From NCBI RefSeq assembly GCF_002890915.1, contig NZ_POUT01000001.1:620001-684000 (forward strand): a stretch of DNA of 64,000 nucleotides, in the 5' to 3' direction. The notes beneath the pieces were generated by a model. That model made no database searches. It was not told where the DNA came from and was given only the letters and a program-made list of their open reading frames with translations. Source of the stretch: Stutzerimonas stutzeri (GTDB taxonomy: Bacteria; Pseudomonadota; Gammaproteobacteria; Pseudomonadales; Pseudomonadaceae). A program made the position numbers and the translations under genes. Within the stretch, counting starts at the first letter, position 1. Each line of letters begins with the position of its first letter. Shown here piece after piece: positions 19,157 through 30,194 of this stretch.

Positions 19157-19993
19157 TTAGAGCGAGAAAGCGCCGAACAGCATGCGGACAGCCGTCAGGG
19201 CGAGGAACAGGGCGAACAGGCGGCGCAGCAGGCTCGCGTTGATGGCATGGGCGATACGGGCCCCCCAGGGCGCGGTGAGCATGGTCACCGGGACGATCAG
19301 CGCCAGCCCGAGCAGGTTGACGTAACCCAGGGTGGCCGGCGGCAAGTGGCTCGCGCCCAGGCCGTTGACCAGATAGGCGAACGCGCCGGGCAGGCTGATC
19401 ACCACCCCCAGGGCCGCGCCGGTGCCGACCGCGATATGCATGGGCGTGCGACAGGCATTGAGGATCGGCACGCTGAGGGTGCCGCCACCGATGCCCATCA
19501 GCGTCGACAGGCTGCCGATGAGCACTCCCAGCACCCCGGTGCCCGCTGCGCCGGGCAGGCCGTCGCGCAGGCTGAGGTTGCGCTCGAAAGCCATGTTCAG
19601 TGCCACCAGCAGGGCGATCACGGCGAAGATCGCCGCCAGCAACTGGCCACTGAGGTAGCCGCTGAGCAGCGCACCGATGAGCACGCCGATCAGGGTGCCG
19701 GGGATCAATGGCTTGAGCAGCTCCGGCTTGAGGCCGCCACGCCGGTAATGGGCGCGTGCCGAGATGATCGACGTCGGCACGATGGCCGCCAGCGAGGTCC
19801 CGACGGCCACGTGCATGCGCACCTCGGGATCGAGGCCGAGCAGGGTGAACAGGTGATACAGCACCGGCACGATGACGATGCCGCCACCGACCCCAAGCAG
19901 GCCGGCGAGGATGCCGGCTACCGCCCCCGTCAACAGCAGGGCGCTGACCAGCCCGGCCAGCCACAGCGGGCTGTAGGTAGAAAAGAATTCCAT
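19157..19993 (-). CDS. TauE/SafE family membrane permease
   Basis: A 278-residue integral membrane protein with about eight helices. Two copies of the family's glycine-rich motif are seen, GLLGVGGGIVIVPVL early and LMGIGGGTLSVPIL in the middle, reflecting the internal duplication of TauE/SafE permeases. Family members move sulfite, sulfonates or small organic anions, often outward. The start at 19993 has GGAGA five bases upstream; a second ATG six codons earlier overlaps the dctM stop. It sits 9 bases before the Ggt-family gene and 17 bases after dctM, so it belongs to that operon. Its cargo is not readable. Confidence 0.85.
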   Translation of the reverse strand: MEFFSTYSPLWLAGLVSALLLTGAVAGILAGLLGVGGGIVIVPVLYHLFTLLGLDPEVRMHVAVGTSLAAIVPTSIISARAHYRRGGLKPELLKPLIPGTLIGVLIGALLSGYLSGQLLAAIFAVIALLVALNMAFERNLSLRDGLPGAAGTGVLGVLIGSLSTLMGIGGGTLSVPILNACRTPMHIAVGTGAALGVVISLPGAFAYLVNGLGASHLPPATLGYVNLLGLALIVPVTMLTAPWGARIAHAINASLLRRLFALFLALTAVRMLFGAFSL

Positions 19994-20010
19994 GATCGAT
20001 TCTCCAGGCA

Positions 20011-21336
20011 TTACCAGCCGACGGCCTTGGGCAACCAGGTGGCAAGAGTCGGGAAGCAAAACACCAGGGCCACGGCCAGGATCTGCAGCCCGACGAAAGG
20101 CAGGGCACCGGCATAGATGTCCCGGGTACTGATGCCCGGCGGCGCCACCCCCTTGAGGAAGAATAGCGACCAGCCGAAGGGGGGCGTGAGGAACGACATC
20201 TGCAGGTTCAGCGCCACCAGGATCGCCAGCCAGACCATATCGGTGCCATAGCCCATGAACACCGGCAGGAACATCGGCAAGGCGATGTAGGAGATCTCGA
20301 TCCACTCCAGGAAGAAGCCGAGCACGAACAACAGCACCATGAGGAACAGGATCGCTCCCAGTTCACCGCCGGGCAGCAGGTCGAACAGGTCATGCACCAG
20401 CGCCTCGCCACCCAGGCCGCGGAAGGCCAGGGAGAAGGGCTGCGAGCAGAGCAGGATGAGGAAGATCATCGCGCTGATGCTCAGGGTGCCGTGCAGGGTC
20501 TGCTTGAGGGTGTCGCGGTTCAGCCGGCCGGCGCAGCCGGCAATCACCAGGGCGCCCAGGGCACCGATGGATGCAGCCTCGGTGGGTGCGGCCAGCCCGC
20601 CGATGATCGAGCCGAGCACGCAGACCACCAGCAGCAGCGGCGGCAATACCGATTTGGCGATGTTCTGCCGCAACTGTTTGCGGCTGATCAGCGCGCGCTC
20701 TTCGGCAGGGATCGCCGGGACCCACTGCGGGCGCAGCCAGCCGAGCAGCAGCATGTAGGCGACATAGACTCCGGCCAGCATCAGGCTGGGGATGAACGCC
20801 GCGGCGAAGATCGAACCCACCGACTCGCCGAGGATGTCGGCCAGCAGGATCAGCACCAGGCTCGGCGGAATGATCTGCCCGAGGGTGCCAGAAGCGCAGA
20901 TGGTGCCGCAGGCCACGCTCGGCTTGTAGCCCCGCCGCAGCAACACCGGCAGGGTCAGCAGGCCGATGGTGACCACGGTGGCGCCGACGATCCCGGTGGA
21001 GGCGCCGAGCAGCACGCCCACCAGCACGATGGCCAGGCCCATGCCGCCATTCAGGCCGCCCATGGCCTGGCCGACCGTTTCCAGCATGTCTTCGGCAACC
21101 CTGGATTTCTCCAGCATCACGCCCATGAAGGTGAACAGCGGTATCGCCAGCAGCGTGTAGTTGCTGACCACGCCGAACATGCGGGCCGGCAACAGGCTGA
21201 AGAGCATCGGGCCGAAGCCGATCAGGCCGGCGACAAAACCGGATACGGCCAGGGATATGGCCACCGGCACGCCGACCATCATCATCGAGAAAAAGGCGAA
21301 CACCATCAGGATCGCCAGCCATTCATTGGGACTCAC
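20011..21336 (-). CDS. dctM: TRAP transporter large permease, DctM type
   Basis: A 441-residue membrane protein, the ion-coupled permease subunit of a tripartite TRAP transporter. Typical segments include FAFFSMMMVGVPVAISLAVS at the start, LFTFMGVMLEKS, and GASTGIVGATVVTIG with RRGYKPSVACGTICASGTLG. A GTG start at 21336 is chosen because it overlaps the dctQ stop (GTGA), gives the usual length and has GAGGAAG upstream. It works with the small permease and binding protein encoded just before it to import an organic anion with sodium. Confidence 0.92.
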   Translation of the reverse strand: MSPNEWLAILMVFAFFSMMMVGVPVAISLAVSGFVAGLIGFGPMLFSLLPARMFGVVSNYTLLAIPLFTFMGVMLEKSRVAEDMLETVGQAMGGLNGGMGLAIVLVGVLLGASTGIVGATVVTIGLLTLPVLLRRGYKPSVACGTICASGTLGQIIPPSLVLILLADILGESVGSIFAAAFIPSLMLAGVYVAYMLLLGWLRPQWVPAIPAEERALISRKQLRQNIAKSVLPPLLLVVCVLGSIIGGLAAPTEAASIGALGALVIAGCAGRLNRDTLKQTLHGTLSISAMIFLILLCSQPFSLAFRGLGGEALVHDLFDLLPGGELGAILFLMVLLFVLGFFLEWIEISYIALPMFLPVFMGYGTDMVWLAILVALNLQMSFLTPPFGWSLFFLKGVAPPGISTRDIYAGALPFVGLQILAVALVFCFPTLATWLPKAVGW

Positions 21337-21854
21337 GGCAAGGCTTCCTCGGGCATGGGTTGGGGAGCGGGCAGGCCCCGCAGGGCGCGCAGGGTATCGG
21401 CGATGCCTTGCAGGCCGAACAGGGCGAATCCCAGCGGCAGGAAAGCCTTGACCAGATAGCGATGCGGCAAGCCCCCCGGATCCGGCGAGCCTTCGCTGAT
21501 CTGGTAGGACTGCATCATGTAGCGCCAGCAGACCCAGGCCAGGAACAGGCCGATCAGGCAAGTGGCCAGGGCACTGAACAGATCCACCGCGGCGCGGGTG
21601 CGCGGTTGGAACTTCTCGTAGATGAAATCCACCCGCACGTCGGCGCGATGCTTCAGCACGTAGGCGATGCCAAGCATGGCGATGGGTGAAATCAGGAACC
21701 ACTCCAGCTCCTGCAGCGCCACCGGGCTCACGGAAAAGCCATAGCGGATCAGCACGTTGGCCGAAACCAGCAGGACCAGCACCAGCACGCATCCGCGTGC
21801 CAGGCCGCCCAGGGTCTCGACCAACTGCTCCAGGCGGTTGATCACGGCAAACAT
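21333..21854 (-). CDS. dctQ: TRAP transporter small permease, DctQ type
   Basis: A 173-residue four-helix membrane protein, the small subunit that pairs with DctM. Features include the first helix CVLVLVLLVSANVLIRYGF, the conserved QELEWFL segment, and HRADVRVDFIYEKF. The ATG at 21854 lies four bases after the dctP stop; a GTG codon immediately before it could also serve, as GGGGGCC is better spaced for that codon. The frame extends about 29 codons upstream into dctP with no sign of a real domain. The dctM gene overlaps its end by four bases. Confidence 0.87.
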   Translation of the reverse strand: MFAVINRLEQLVETLGGLARGCVLVLVLLVSANVLIRYGFSVSPVALQELEWFLISPIAMLGIAYVLKHRADVRVDFIYEKFQPRTRAAVDLFSALATCLIGLFLAWVCWRYMMQSYQISEGSPDPGGLPHRYLVKAFLPLGFALFGLQGIADTLRALRGLPAPQPMPEEALP

Positions 21855-21858
21855 CACC

Positions 21859-22956
21859 TCAGGCCCCCAGATCCAGGAAACCTTTCTCGCCGGTCGCCGA
21901 CCAGGAGCTGTATTTCTTGCGGAAGGCCATGAAGTGGTCATGCACCTTGCGCGTCGTCGGATCGGCCGCAGCCATGCTGGCCAGGGTGTCTTGGGTCACT
22001 TCGCGCAGGCGGGTGACGATATCGCCCGGCAAGGGCTTGGCGATCACCCCCTCGTTGCTCACCAGGTCTTCCAGCGCATCGGCGTTGACCGCATCGGACC
22101 AGGCCAGGCTCTCGGCATTACAGGCCTGGGCGCAGATGCGCACGATCGCCTGCAGGTCGGCCGGCAGGCTCTCCCAGGCCTTCTTGTTGATGATCAGCTC
22201 AGTGACGTTGGTCGGCTCGTGCCAGCCCGTGGTGTAGTAGTTCTTGGCCGCCTTGTGCAGGCCCATGCGGCGATCCTGGTAAGGGCCGACGAATTCGGCG
22301 GCATCAATCACCCCGCGCTCCAGGGCCGGGAAGATCTCCCCGCCGGGCAACAGCCGCACGGCGACGCCCAGCTCGCTGTAGACCTTGCCGGCCAGGCCGG
22401 GGATACGCATCTTCAGGCCCTTGAGGCTGTCGACGCCATCCAGCGGCTGGCGGAACCAGCCGGTCATCTGGGTGCCGGTGTTGCCCATCGGCATCGGCAC
22501 CAGGCCATGGGGCTCGTAGAGTTCCTCCCACAGCTTCAGGGCGTCACCGTTATACAACCAGGCATTCATGCCCTGGGTGTTCATGCCGAAGGGCACGGCG
22601 GTGAAATACTGCGCGGCGGGGATCTTGCCAGCCCAGAAATAGGCGTTGGCGGCATTCATCTCGACCAGCCCGCTGGACACGGCGTCGAAGCCCTCCAGCG
22701 CCGGAATCAGCTCGCCAGCGGCGAAATGCTGGATTTTCAGCCGGCCATTGGACATGGCCTCGACCCGCTTGCAGAAATCTGTCGGGCTACCCGGCCCCTG
22801 GACATAGAACGGCGAGCCCGGGGCATAGGCGTTGGTCATTTTCCAATTGAAGGTCTTGTCGCTGGCGGCGGTCGCGATCGCCGGGGCGCCCAGGGCCAGG
22901 CCGGCGCCGGCGGCTACGGCTCCAGCACCGAGGAATTTACGACGGTTGAGGCTCAT
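21859..22956 (-). CDS. dctP: TRAP transporter solute-binding protein, DctP type, Tat-exported
   Basis: A 365-residue periplasmic binding protein. The N-terminus has a twin-arginine signal (NRRKFLG, residues 4-10) followed by an alanine-rich hydrophobic stretch ending ATAAS, so export folded by the Tat system is predicted. The mature protein has the DctP arrangement with GLKMRIPGLAGKVYSELG and the ligand-contact region EVIDAAEF-like (RGVIDAAEFVGPYQD). Tat-exported TRAP binding proteins of this size resemble TakP, which binds alpha-keto acids; that ligand class is only suggested. AGGAGA precedes the ATG. It is the first gene of the five-gene minus-strand series. Confidence 0.9.
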   Translation of the reverse strand: MSLNRRKFLGAGAVAAGAGLALGAPAIATAASDKTFNWKMTNAYAPGSPFYVQGPGSPTDFCKRVEAMSNGRLKIQHFAAGELIPALEGFDAVSSGLVEMNAANAYFWAGKIPAAQYFTAVPFGMNTQGMNAWLYNGDALKLWEELYEPHGLVPMPMGNTGTQMTGWFRQPLDGVDSLKGLKMRIPGLAGKVYSELGVAVRLLPGGEIFPALERGVIDAAEFVGPYQDRRMGLHKAAKNYYTTGWHEPTNVTELIINKKAWESLPADLQAIVRICAQACNAESLAWSDAVNADALEDLVSNEGVIAKPLPGDIVTRLREVTQDTLASMAAADPTTRKVHDHFMAFRKKYSSWSATGEKGFLDLGA

Positions 22957-23314
22957 GACGGATCTCCTGTTGCACAGTCCGTGATTCCAATCGGCGGGGT
23001 GCCTATCGGATGTAAAGTCGTGCGCAAGCCCTGGAGCAACAGCCGTGCCAGCCCCAATATCTTTATAACTTATTGATTTTTAATCATTTATCTTGGATTC
23101 CAAAAAATCGACCGCTCACTGGGTTGCACAAAAAATACGCATCCGCGGCATCGGCTTCGTGACGAAACGGCGGAACGACCTGCCGAATCGATACATTCGT
23201 CAGCTTGGTGAAACCACTTCGATTCGATCGGGCATTAGCGAACCGTCACGGCTAGCGAATGTCAGCTACGCACCATGAAGAGGCGCCAGGCCCCGTTATA
23301 AGGCATCGCCGGTC
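22957..23314. other. AT-richer promoter region upstream of the TRAP operon
   Basis: About 360 bases between dctP and the Lrp-type gene, both on the minus strand. The stretch about 23050-23120 is much richer in A and T than its surroundings (for example TTATTGATTTTTAATCATTT). That is a plausible site for the dctP promoter and regulator binding. No consensus promoter was confirmed and no gene was recognised. Confidence 0.6.
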
Positions 23315-23761
23315 TCATAACCGGGCACCACCGCGGCGGTGCTTCACTCGCGTTAGCAGGGCCTTGCAGTCCACCGTGAGAATTTCCGGGTGGTTGAAGA
23401 TGTGCTCGCGGACGAAAGCGTCGAAGGTCTCGTAACTGTCCGTGAGGGTATGGATATGCAGGCTTTTCAGGTCGCTCATGATGTACAGGCTGACCACCTC
23501 CACGGTACCCGCCAGCCGCTCGGCCACCGCCTCGATGGCCGCGGGCGCAACGGTCAGGTCGATGAAAGTGGAGATCCCCTTGCCGAGCTTTTCCGGGTTG
23601 ACCACGGCGGTGAATTTCTCGATCACCCCGCTTTCCACCAGTGCCTGCACGCGGGTACGGGCATGCGCGCGGGAAATGTTCAACTGGCGGGCGATATCGG
23701 CGAAGGACGTACGCGAGTCCTTGATCAGAATGTTGAGCAGTGCATTGTCCAGCTTGTTCAT
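23315..23761 (-). CDS. Lrp/AsnC family transcriptional regulator
   Basis: A 148-residue regulator. The N-terminal winged helix covers MNKLDNALLNILIKDSRTSF and ADIARQLNISRAHARTRVQA, with recognition helix around residues 28-45. A C-terminal ligand-binding RAM domain follows (about 65-140), including the usual hydrophobic VSLYIMSDL and HIHTLTDSYETF parts. Such proteins form dimers/octamers and respond to amino acids or related metabolites. It lies immediately upstream of the TRAP-TauE-Ggt series on the same strand and is the obvious candidate to control it. Upstream in-frame codons exist, but this ATG gives the family's standard length. Confidence 0.88.
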   Translation of the reverse strand: MNKLDNALLNILIKDSRTSFADIARQLNISRAHARTRVQALVESGVIEKFTAVVNPEKLGKGISTFIDLTVAPAAIEAVAERLAGTVEVVSLYIMSDLKSLHIHTLTDSYETFDAFVREHIFNHPEILTVDCKALLTRVKHRRGGARL

Positions 23762-23844
23762 GGCAGGGTTTCCGTGGCGCAGAGAACGCATGGGATGCGT
23801 GTTGCATGCCAGCCGCGCCGGGCGCCCTGCCTGCGTCCCGGGGA

Positions 23845-24732
23845 TTAGCCTTGCATCTCCCGCGTCAGCCATTCGGCCAGCTGCTCGGCCCGGCGGTCCA
23901 TGCGTCGCGTTGGCACCCACAGCGCCAGCTTCGCCTCGGTTTCGACGAAGCCCCAGGGCGCCAGCAGGCGCCCGGCGGCCAGGTCGTCGGCCACCAGCTG
24001 CTGCGGGGCGATGGCCACGCCGAGGCCGGCCAGCGCCGCCTCCAGCAGGAAATAGAGGTGTTCGAAGCTCTGCCCCAGCCGGAGCTGCGCCGGCTCCAGG
24101 CCGTTGCCGCGCGCCCAGCGCGGCCAGGCCTGCGGGCGCGAGGCGGTATGCAGCAGCGCTTCGCCGAGCAGGGCCACGGGCGGGGCGTCACGCAGGGCGG
24201 CGCAGCGCGGATGATGCGGGCTGAGCACCGGGCCGATGCGTTCGGCGGCCAGCTCGAACACCCGCATGTCCGCCGGCCAGGGCGGCTCGGCGTACCACAG
24301 CGTGGCGTCCAGCCCGGGCCGGCGCGGGTCCAGCTCGCCCTCGCTGGCCGACAGCTGCAGGCGCAGCTCCGGCAGCTCGCGGTTGAGCCGGTCCAGCCGC
24401 GGGATGAACCAGCGCGCCAGCAGGCTGCCAGGGCAACCGAGCACGAACGGCGCCTCGGCGGTCTGCCGCTGCAGTTCGGCACAGGTGCTGCGCAGGCGCT
24501 CGAAGGCATCGCTGGCGGCATCGCGCAGGCGCAGGCCGGCATCGGTGAGTTTTACGCCGCGTCCTTCCTTGGCCAGCAGGGCCAGGCCAAGCTGCTCTTC
24601 CAGTTGCCTAACCTGCCGGCTGATGGCGCCGTGGGTGACGTGCAGCTCGCTGGCCGCCTGCTTCAGGCTGCCGAGACGGGCCACGGCCTCGAAGGCGCGC
24701 AAGGCGTTGAGTGGCGGGAGGCCGGCTTGCAT
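23845..24732 (-). CDS. trpI: LysR-type regulator TrpI
   Basis: A 295-residue LysR-family regulator transcribed divergently from trpBA, as in other pseudomonads, where TrpI activates trpBA in response to indoleglycerol phosphate. The helix-turn-helix is at about residues 20-45 ([20 protein letters not shown]). A typical C-terminal effector domain follows, ending REMQG. The divergent arrangement with 179 bases to trpB supports the name more than sequence alone does. The GTAGGAG-type REP in that spacer is unusual for this control region. Confidence 0.87.
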   Translation of the reverse strand: MQAGLPPLNALRAFEAVARLGSLKQAASELHVTHGAISRQVRQLEEQLGLALLAKEGRGVKLTDAGLRLRDAASDAFERLRSTCAELQRQTAEAPFVLGCPGSLLARWFIPRLDRLNRELPELRLQLSASEGELDPRRPGLDATLWYAEPPWPADMRVFELAAERIGPVLSPHHPRCAALRDAPPVALLGEALLHTASRPQAWPRWARGNGLEPAQLRLGQSFEHLYFLLEAALAGLGVAIAPQQLVADDLAAGRLLAPWGFVETEAKLALWVPTRRMDRRAEQLAEWLTREMQG

Positions 24733-24811
24733 AGTTGAGTTTTCCTGACGAGTTGCAGCGATCTTATCGCTTTTTTTCCCCGCCGCATCCGGTTAGGGTG
24801 CATGCAATCGC

Positions 24812-26929
<2,118 letters not shown>

Positions 26930-26947
26930 CCCCTCTGGTATCGAAGA

Positions 26948-26981
26948 GCCGCCGCCCGGTCATCCGGGCGGCGGCTTTTTT
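26948..26981 (+). terminator. Rho-independent terminator after trpBA
   Basis: Stem GCCGCCGCCCGG pairs with CCGGGCGGCGGC around a short TCAT loop, followed by a run of T residues (26976-26981). Confidence 0.92.
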
Positions 26982-27172
26982 GTGGCCAACCCTGGCGGCC
27001 ACCGCCGGGTCGTTGCGAGCGGCGGCAAAACTTCGCCCGGAAGTTTTTGGTCTCGGCCTGAAAGGGGTCTATAACCGACCGTCGATGACGACTATCGACC
27101 GGCTCGATTTCGACCGCCCCGGTCGCACGCGTAACATGCTGCGCACACCCGTATCCACTCGAGGAGATCGCC

Positions 27173-28015
27173 ATGCCTGATACCGCCTACGTACCGCCGA
27201 AGGTCTGGAGCCACGACGCGCCCTCCGGCGGCAAGTTTGCCAATATCAACGCCCCGACCGCCGGTGCGCGCGAGGAGAAGGCGCTGCCGGTGGGCAAGCA
27301 CCCGCTGCAGCTGTATTCGCTGGCCACGCCCAATGGAGTGAAGGTCGGCATCATGCTCGAAGAGCTGCTCGCCCTCGGCCACAGCGGCGCCGAGTACGAC
27401 GCCTGGCTGATCAGCATCGGCGATGGCGACCAATTCGGCAGCGGCTTCGTCGAGATCAACCCGAACTCGAAGATTCCCGCACTGGTGGATCGCAGCGTCG
27501 ACGGCGAACCGTTGCGGGTGTTCGAGTCCGGTTCGATCCTGGTCTACCTGGCGGAGAAGTTCGGCGCCTTCCTGCCCACCGAAATCCGCGCGCGCACCGA
27601 GACGCTCAACTGGCTGTTCTGGCAGATGGGCTCGGCGCCCTTCCTCGGCGGCGGTTTCGGCCACTTCTATGCCTACGCCCCGGAAAAGTACGAATACCCG
27701 ATCAACCGCTACGCCATGGAAACCAAGCGCCAGCTCGACGTGCTCGACCGCCAGCTGGCCGGGCATCGCTACATCGCCGGCGACGACTACAGCATCGCCG
27801 ACATGGCCATCTGGCCCTGGTACGGCGGGCTGGTACTGGGCGAGCTGTACGACGCCGCCGAATTCCTCTCGGTGCAGGAATACCGGCACGTGCAGCGCTG
27901 GGCGAAGGAGATCGCCGCACGCCCGGCGGTCGTCCGCGGGCGCAAGGTCAACCGCAGCTGGGGCGACGAGTCCGAACAGGCGCCCGAGCGCCACAGCGCG
28001 GCGGACCTCGACTGA
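27173..28015 (+). CDS. yghU: Glutathione-dependent disulfide-bond oxidoreductase, YghU type
   Basis: A 280-residue glutathione transferase of the nu class, like E. coli YghU, which binds two glutathione molecules and reduces disulfides. It has the group's long N-terminal extension (YVPPKVWSHDAPSGGKFANI). The thioredoxin-like domain follows, with YSLATPNGVKVGIMLEEL and ESGSILVYLAEKFG for glutathione binding. The all-helical domain holds FGHFYAYAPEKYEYPINRYA. Length and motifs are normal. GAGGAGATCGCC precedes the ATG. It appears to be a single-gene unit between the trpBA terminator and a repeat. Confidence 0.93.
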   Translation: MPDTAYVPPKVWSHDAPSGGKFANINAPTAGAREEKALPVGKHPLQLYSLATPNGVKVGIMLEELLALGHSGAEYDAWLISIGDGDQFGSGFVEINPNSKIPALVDRSVDGEPLRVFESGSILVYLAEKFGAFLPTEIRARTETLNWLFWQMGSAPFLGGGFGHFYAYAPEKYEYPINRYAMETKRQLDVLDRQLAGHRYIAGDDYSIADMAIWPWYGGLVLGELYDAAEFLSVQEYRHVQRWAKEIAARPAVVRGRKVNRSWGDESEQAPERHSAADLD

Positions 28016-28032
28016 GCCGCCGCCAATCCTCG

Positions 28033-28063
28033 CAGGGTGGAAAACGGCGCGGCCTTTTCCACC
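28033..28063. repeat. Family A repeat unit
   Basis: CAGGGTGGAAAACGGCGCGG followed by CCTTTTCCACC forms a hairpin between the converging yghU and ABC-transporter genes. It may serve as a bidirectional terminator, though no long T-run is present. Confidence 0.8.
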
Positions 28064-28108
28064 TCCCTGCGCCACCCAGCGCCTGCCGCAACCGTGCTGC
28101 GGCCAGCC

Positions 28109-29944
28109 TCAATCCACCCCGACGAAGCCACCGGTCTGGTGCTGCCACAGCCGCGCATAGAGGCCGCCGCGTTCGATCAGCTCGGCGTGGGTGCCGCTCT
28201 CGATCACCTGGCCCTGGTCGATCACCACCAGCCGATCCATGCGCGCGATGGTCGACAGCCGATGGGCGATGGCGATCACCGTCTTGCCTTCCATCAGGGT
28301 ATCCAGGCTCTCCTGAATCGCCGCCTCGACCTCCGAATCCAGCGCCGAGGTGGCTTCGTCGAGCACCAGGATCGGCGCGTCCTTGAGCAGCACCCGGGCG
28401 ATGGCGATGCGCTGCCGTTGCCCGCCGGAGAGCTTCACGCCGCGCTCGCCGACCATCGCCTCGAAGCCCTTGCCGCCCTGGCCGTCGTCCAGGGTCTTGA
28501 TGAACGCGTCCGCGCGGGCCTTGCGTGCCGCGGCCCAGAGTTCTTCCTCGGTGGCATCGGGCTTGCCGTAGCGCAGGTTGTCGCGGATCGAACGGTGCAG
28601 CAGCGCGGTGTCCTGGGTGACCACGCCGATACTGGCGCGCAGGCTCTCCTGGCTGACCTCGGCGACGTTCTGCCCGTCGATCAGGATGCGCCCGCTCTCC
28701 AGGTCATAGAGGCGCAGCAGCAGGTTGACCAGCGTCGACTTGCCCGCACCGGACGGCCCGACCAGGCCGATCTTCTCGCCCGGGCGAATATCGATGGTCA
28801 GCCCGCTGATCACCCCGCCGTTTTTGCCGTAATGGAAATGCACATCCTCGAAGCGCACGGCGCCCTGCTCCACCTGCAGCGGCCTGGCGTCCTCACGGTC
28901 GAGCACGTCGCGCGGCCGGACGATGCTCTTCATGCCGTCCTGCACGGTGCCGACGTTCTCGAAGATGCCGTTGACCACCCACATGATCCACTCGGCCATG
29001 TTGTTGATGCGGATCACCAGGCCCAGCGCCAGGGCGATGGCGCCGGTGCTGATCAGCGCCTCGCGCCACAGCCACAGCGCCAGCGCGCCGGTGCCGACGA
29101 TCAGCACGCCGTTCATGCAGGTGATGAGGCAATCCAGGCTGGTGATCACCCGCGACTGCAGGCGGAACTTGCCGAGCAGCTCCTGCATCGCCTCGCGGGC
29201 GTAGCTCTCCTCCTCCCGCGAATGGGCGAACAGCTTGAGCGTGGCGACGTTGCTGTAGCCGTCCACCACCCGCCCCATCACCTTCGAACGCGCCGCCGAC
29301 GCCGCCGCCGAACGCGCGCGGATACGCGGCACGAAGTACCAGAGCGCGGCGCTGTAGCCGACGATCCACAGCAGCAAGGGCACGATCAGGCGCAGATCGG
29401 CGGCGGCGAACAGGTACAGCGCGCTGCCGGCATAGACCATCACATGCCACAGCGCATCGATCACCTGCATGGCCGAATCGCGCAGCGACGGCCCGGTCTG
29501 CATCACGCGCTGGGCGATGCGCCCGGCGAAGTCGTTCTGGAAGAAGTTCAGGCTCTGCTTGAGCACGTAGCGATGGTTCTGCCAGCGGATCAGATTGGTC
29601 AGCCCCGGGTTGATCGCCTGATGCGTCAGCAGGTTGTGCAGGCCGAACACCAGCGGCCGGATGATCAGCGCCACCGCCGCCATCCACAGCAACGCGTTGC
29701 GGTGCTCGGCGAAGAAGGTCCGCGCGTCGTCGGTCGCCTGCGCCATATCGATCAACTGGCCGAGAAAGCTGAACAGCGCCACCTCGATCAGCGCCGCGAA
29801 AAAGCCGACCACCAGCACGGCCGTCATCAACGGCCAGACCTGCTTCAGGTAATGGGCATAGAAGCGCAGCATCCCGGCCGGCGGCGCAACGTCCGGGCTG
29901 GGCGTGAAGACATCGATCAGGTTTTCGAAACGGCGGAACAACAT
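28109..29944 (-). CDS. ABC transporter, fused permease/ATPase (MsbA/multidrug type)
   Basis: A 611-residue exporter half-transporter. The N-terminal membrane domain (about residues 25-340) includes LTHQAINPGLTNLIRWQNHR. The C-terminal ATPase has Walker A GPSGAGKST, signature KLSGGQRQRIAIARV, Walker B ILVLDEATSALD and IAHRLSTIARMD. The cargo is unknown; candidates are lipids, peptides or drugs. The ATG at 29944 follows a weak ribosome binding site, and the open frame extends 44 codons upstream through a repeat-containing stretch without protein-like sequence. It stands alone on this strand, unlike the paralogous exporter of the glf series. Confidence 0.88.
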   Translation of the reverse strand: MLFRRFENLIDVFTPSPDVAPPAGMLRFYAHYLKQVWPLMTAVLVVGFFAALIEVALFSFLGQLIDMAQATDDARTFFAEHRNALLWMAAVALIIRPLVFGLHNLLTHQAINPGLTNLIRWQNHRYVLKQSLNFFQNDFAGRIAQRVMQTGPSLRDSAMQVIDALWHVMVYAGSALYLFAAADLRLIVPLLLWIVGYSAALWYFVPRIRARSAAASAARSKVMGRVVDGYSNVATLKLFAHSREEESYAREAMQELLGKFRLQSRVITSLDCLITCMNGVLIVGTGALALWLWREALISTGAIALALGLVIRINNMAEWIMWVVNGIFENVGTVQDGMKSIVRPRDVLDREDARPLQVEQGAVRFEDVHFHYGKNGGVISGLTIDIRPGEKIGLVGPSGAGKSTLVNLLLRLYDLESGRILIDGQNVAEVSQESLRASIGVVTQDTALLHRSIRDNLRYGKPDATEEELWAAARKARADAFIKTLDDGQGGKGFEAMVGERGVKLSGGQRQRIAIARVLLKDAPILVLDEATSALDSEVEAAIQESLDTLMEGKTVIAIAHRLSTIARMDRLVVIDQGQVIESGTHAELIERGGLYARLWQHQTGGFVGVD

Positions 29945-30077
29945 GGGAGGGTCTGCTTTGTGGCGAGGTGGGCGAACGTCTTTCGCAAATACGACCGCTC
30001 GGGCGCGGCATCCCGGTTGGACGCCCCGAGCCCGCGAGCGTTTCGCCAACCACATGCCCTGCCCGTCGATTCGCATC

Positions 30078-30175
30078 GGTGGACAAGCGCAGCGTTGTCC
30101 ACCCTACGCCACTCGGCCTTCTCTGCCGACACCGGACATGCGTAGGGTGGAAAACGGCGAAGCCTTTTCCACGCG
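30078..30175. repeat. Two family A repeat units
   Basis: GGTGGACAAGCGCAGCGTTG with TCCACCCTACG lies at 30078-30109, and GTAGGGTGGAAAACGGCGAA with GCCTTTTCCACGCG at 30141-30173. They face each other and fill the spacer between the ABC exporter and the DUF1993 gene. Confidence 0.82.
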
Positions 30176-30194
30176 TTACGTCCAGGCTACCTCG

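Noticed and set aside
27092-28075. A 327-codon minus-strand open frame opposite yghU
   Set aside because: Low-complexity Val/Gly/Asp/Arg composition and complete overlap with a well-matched gene.
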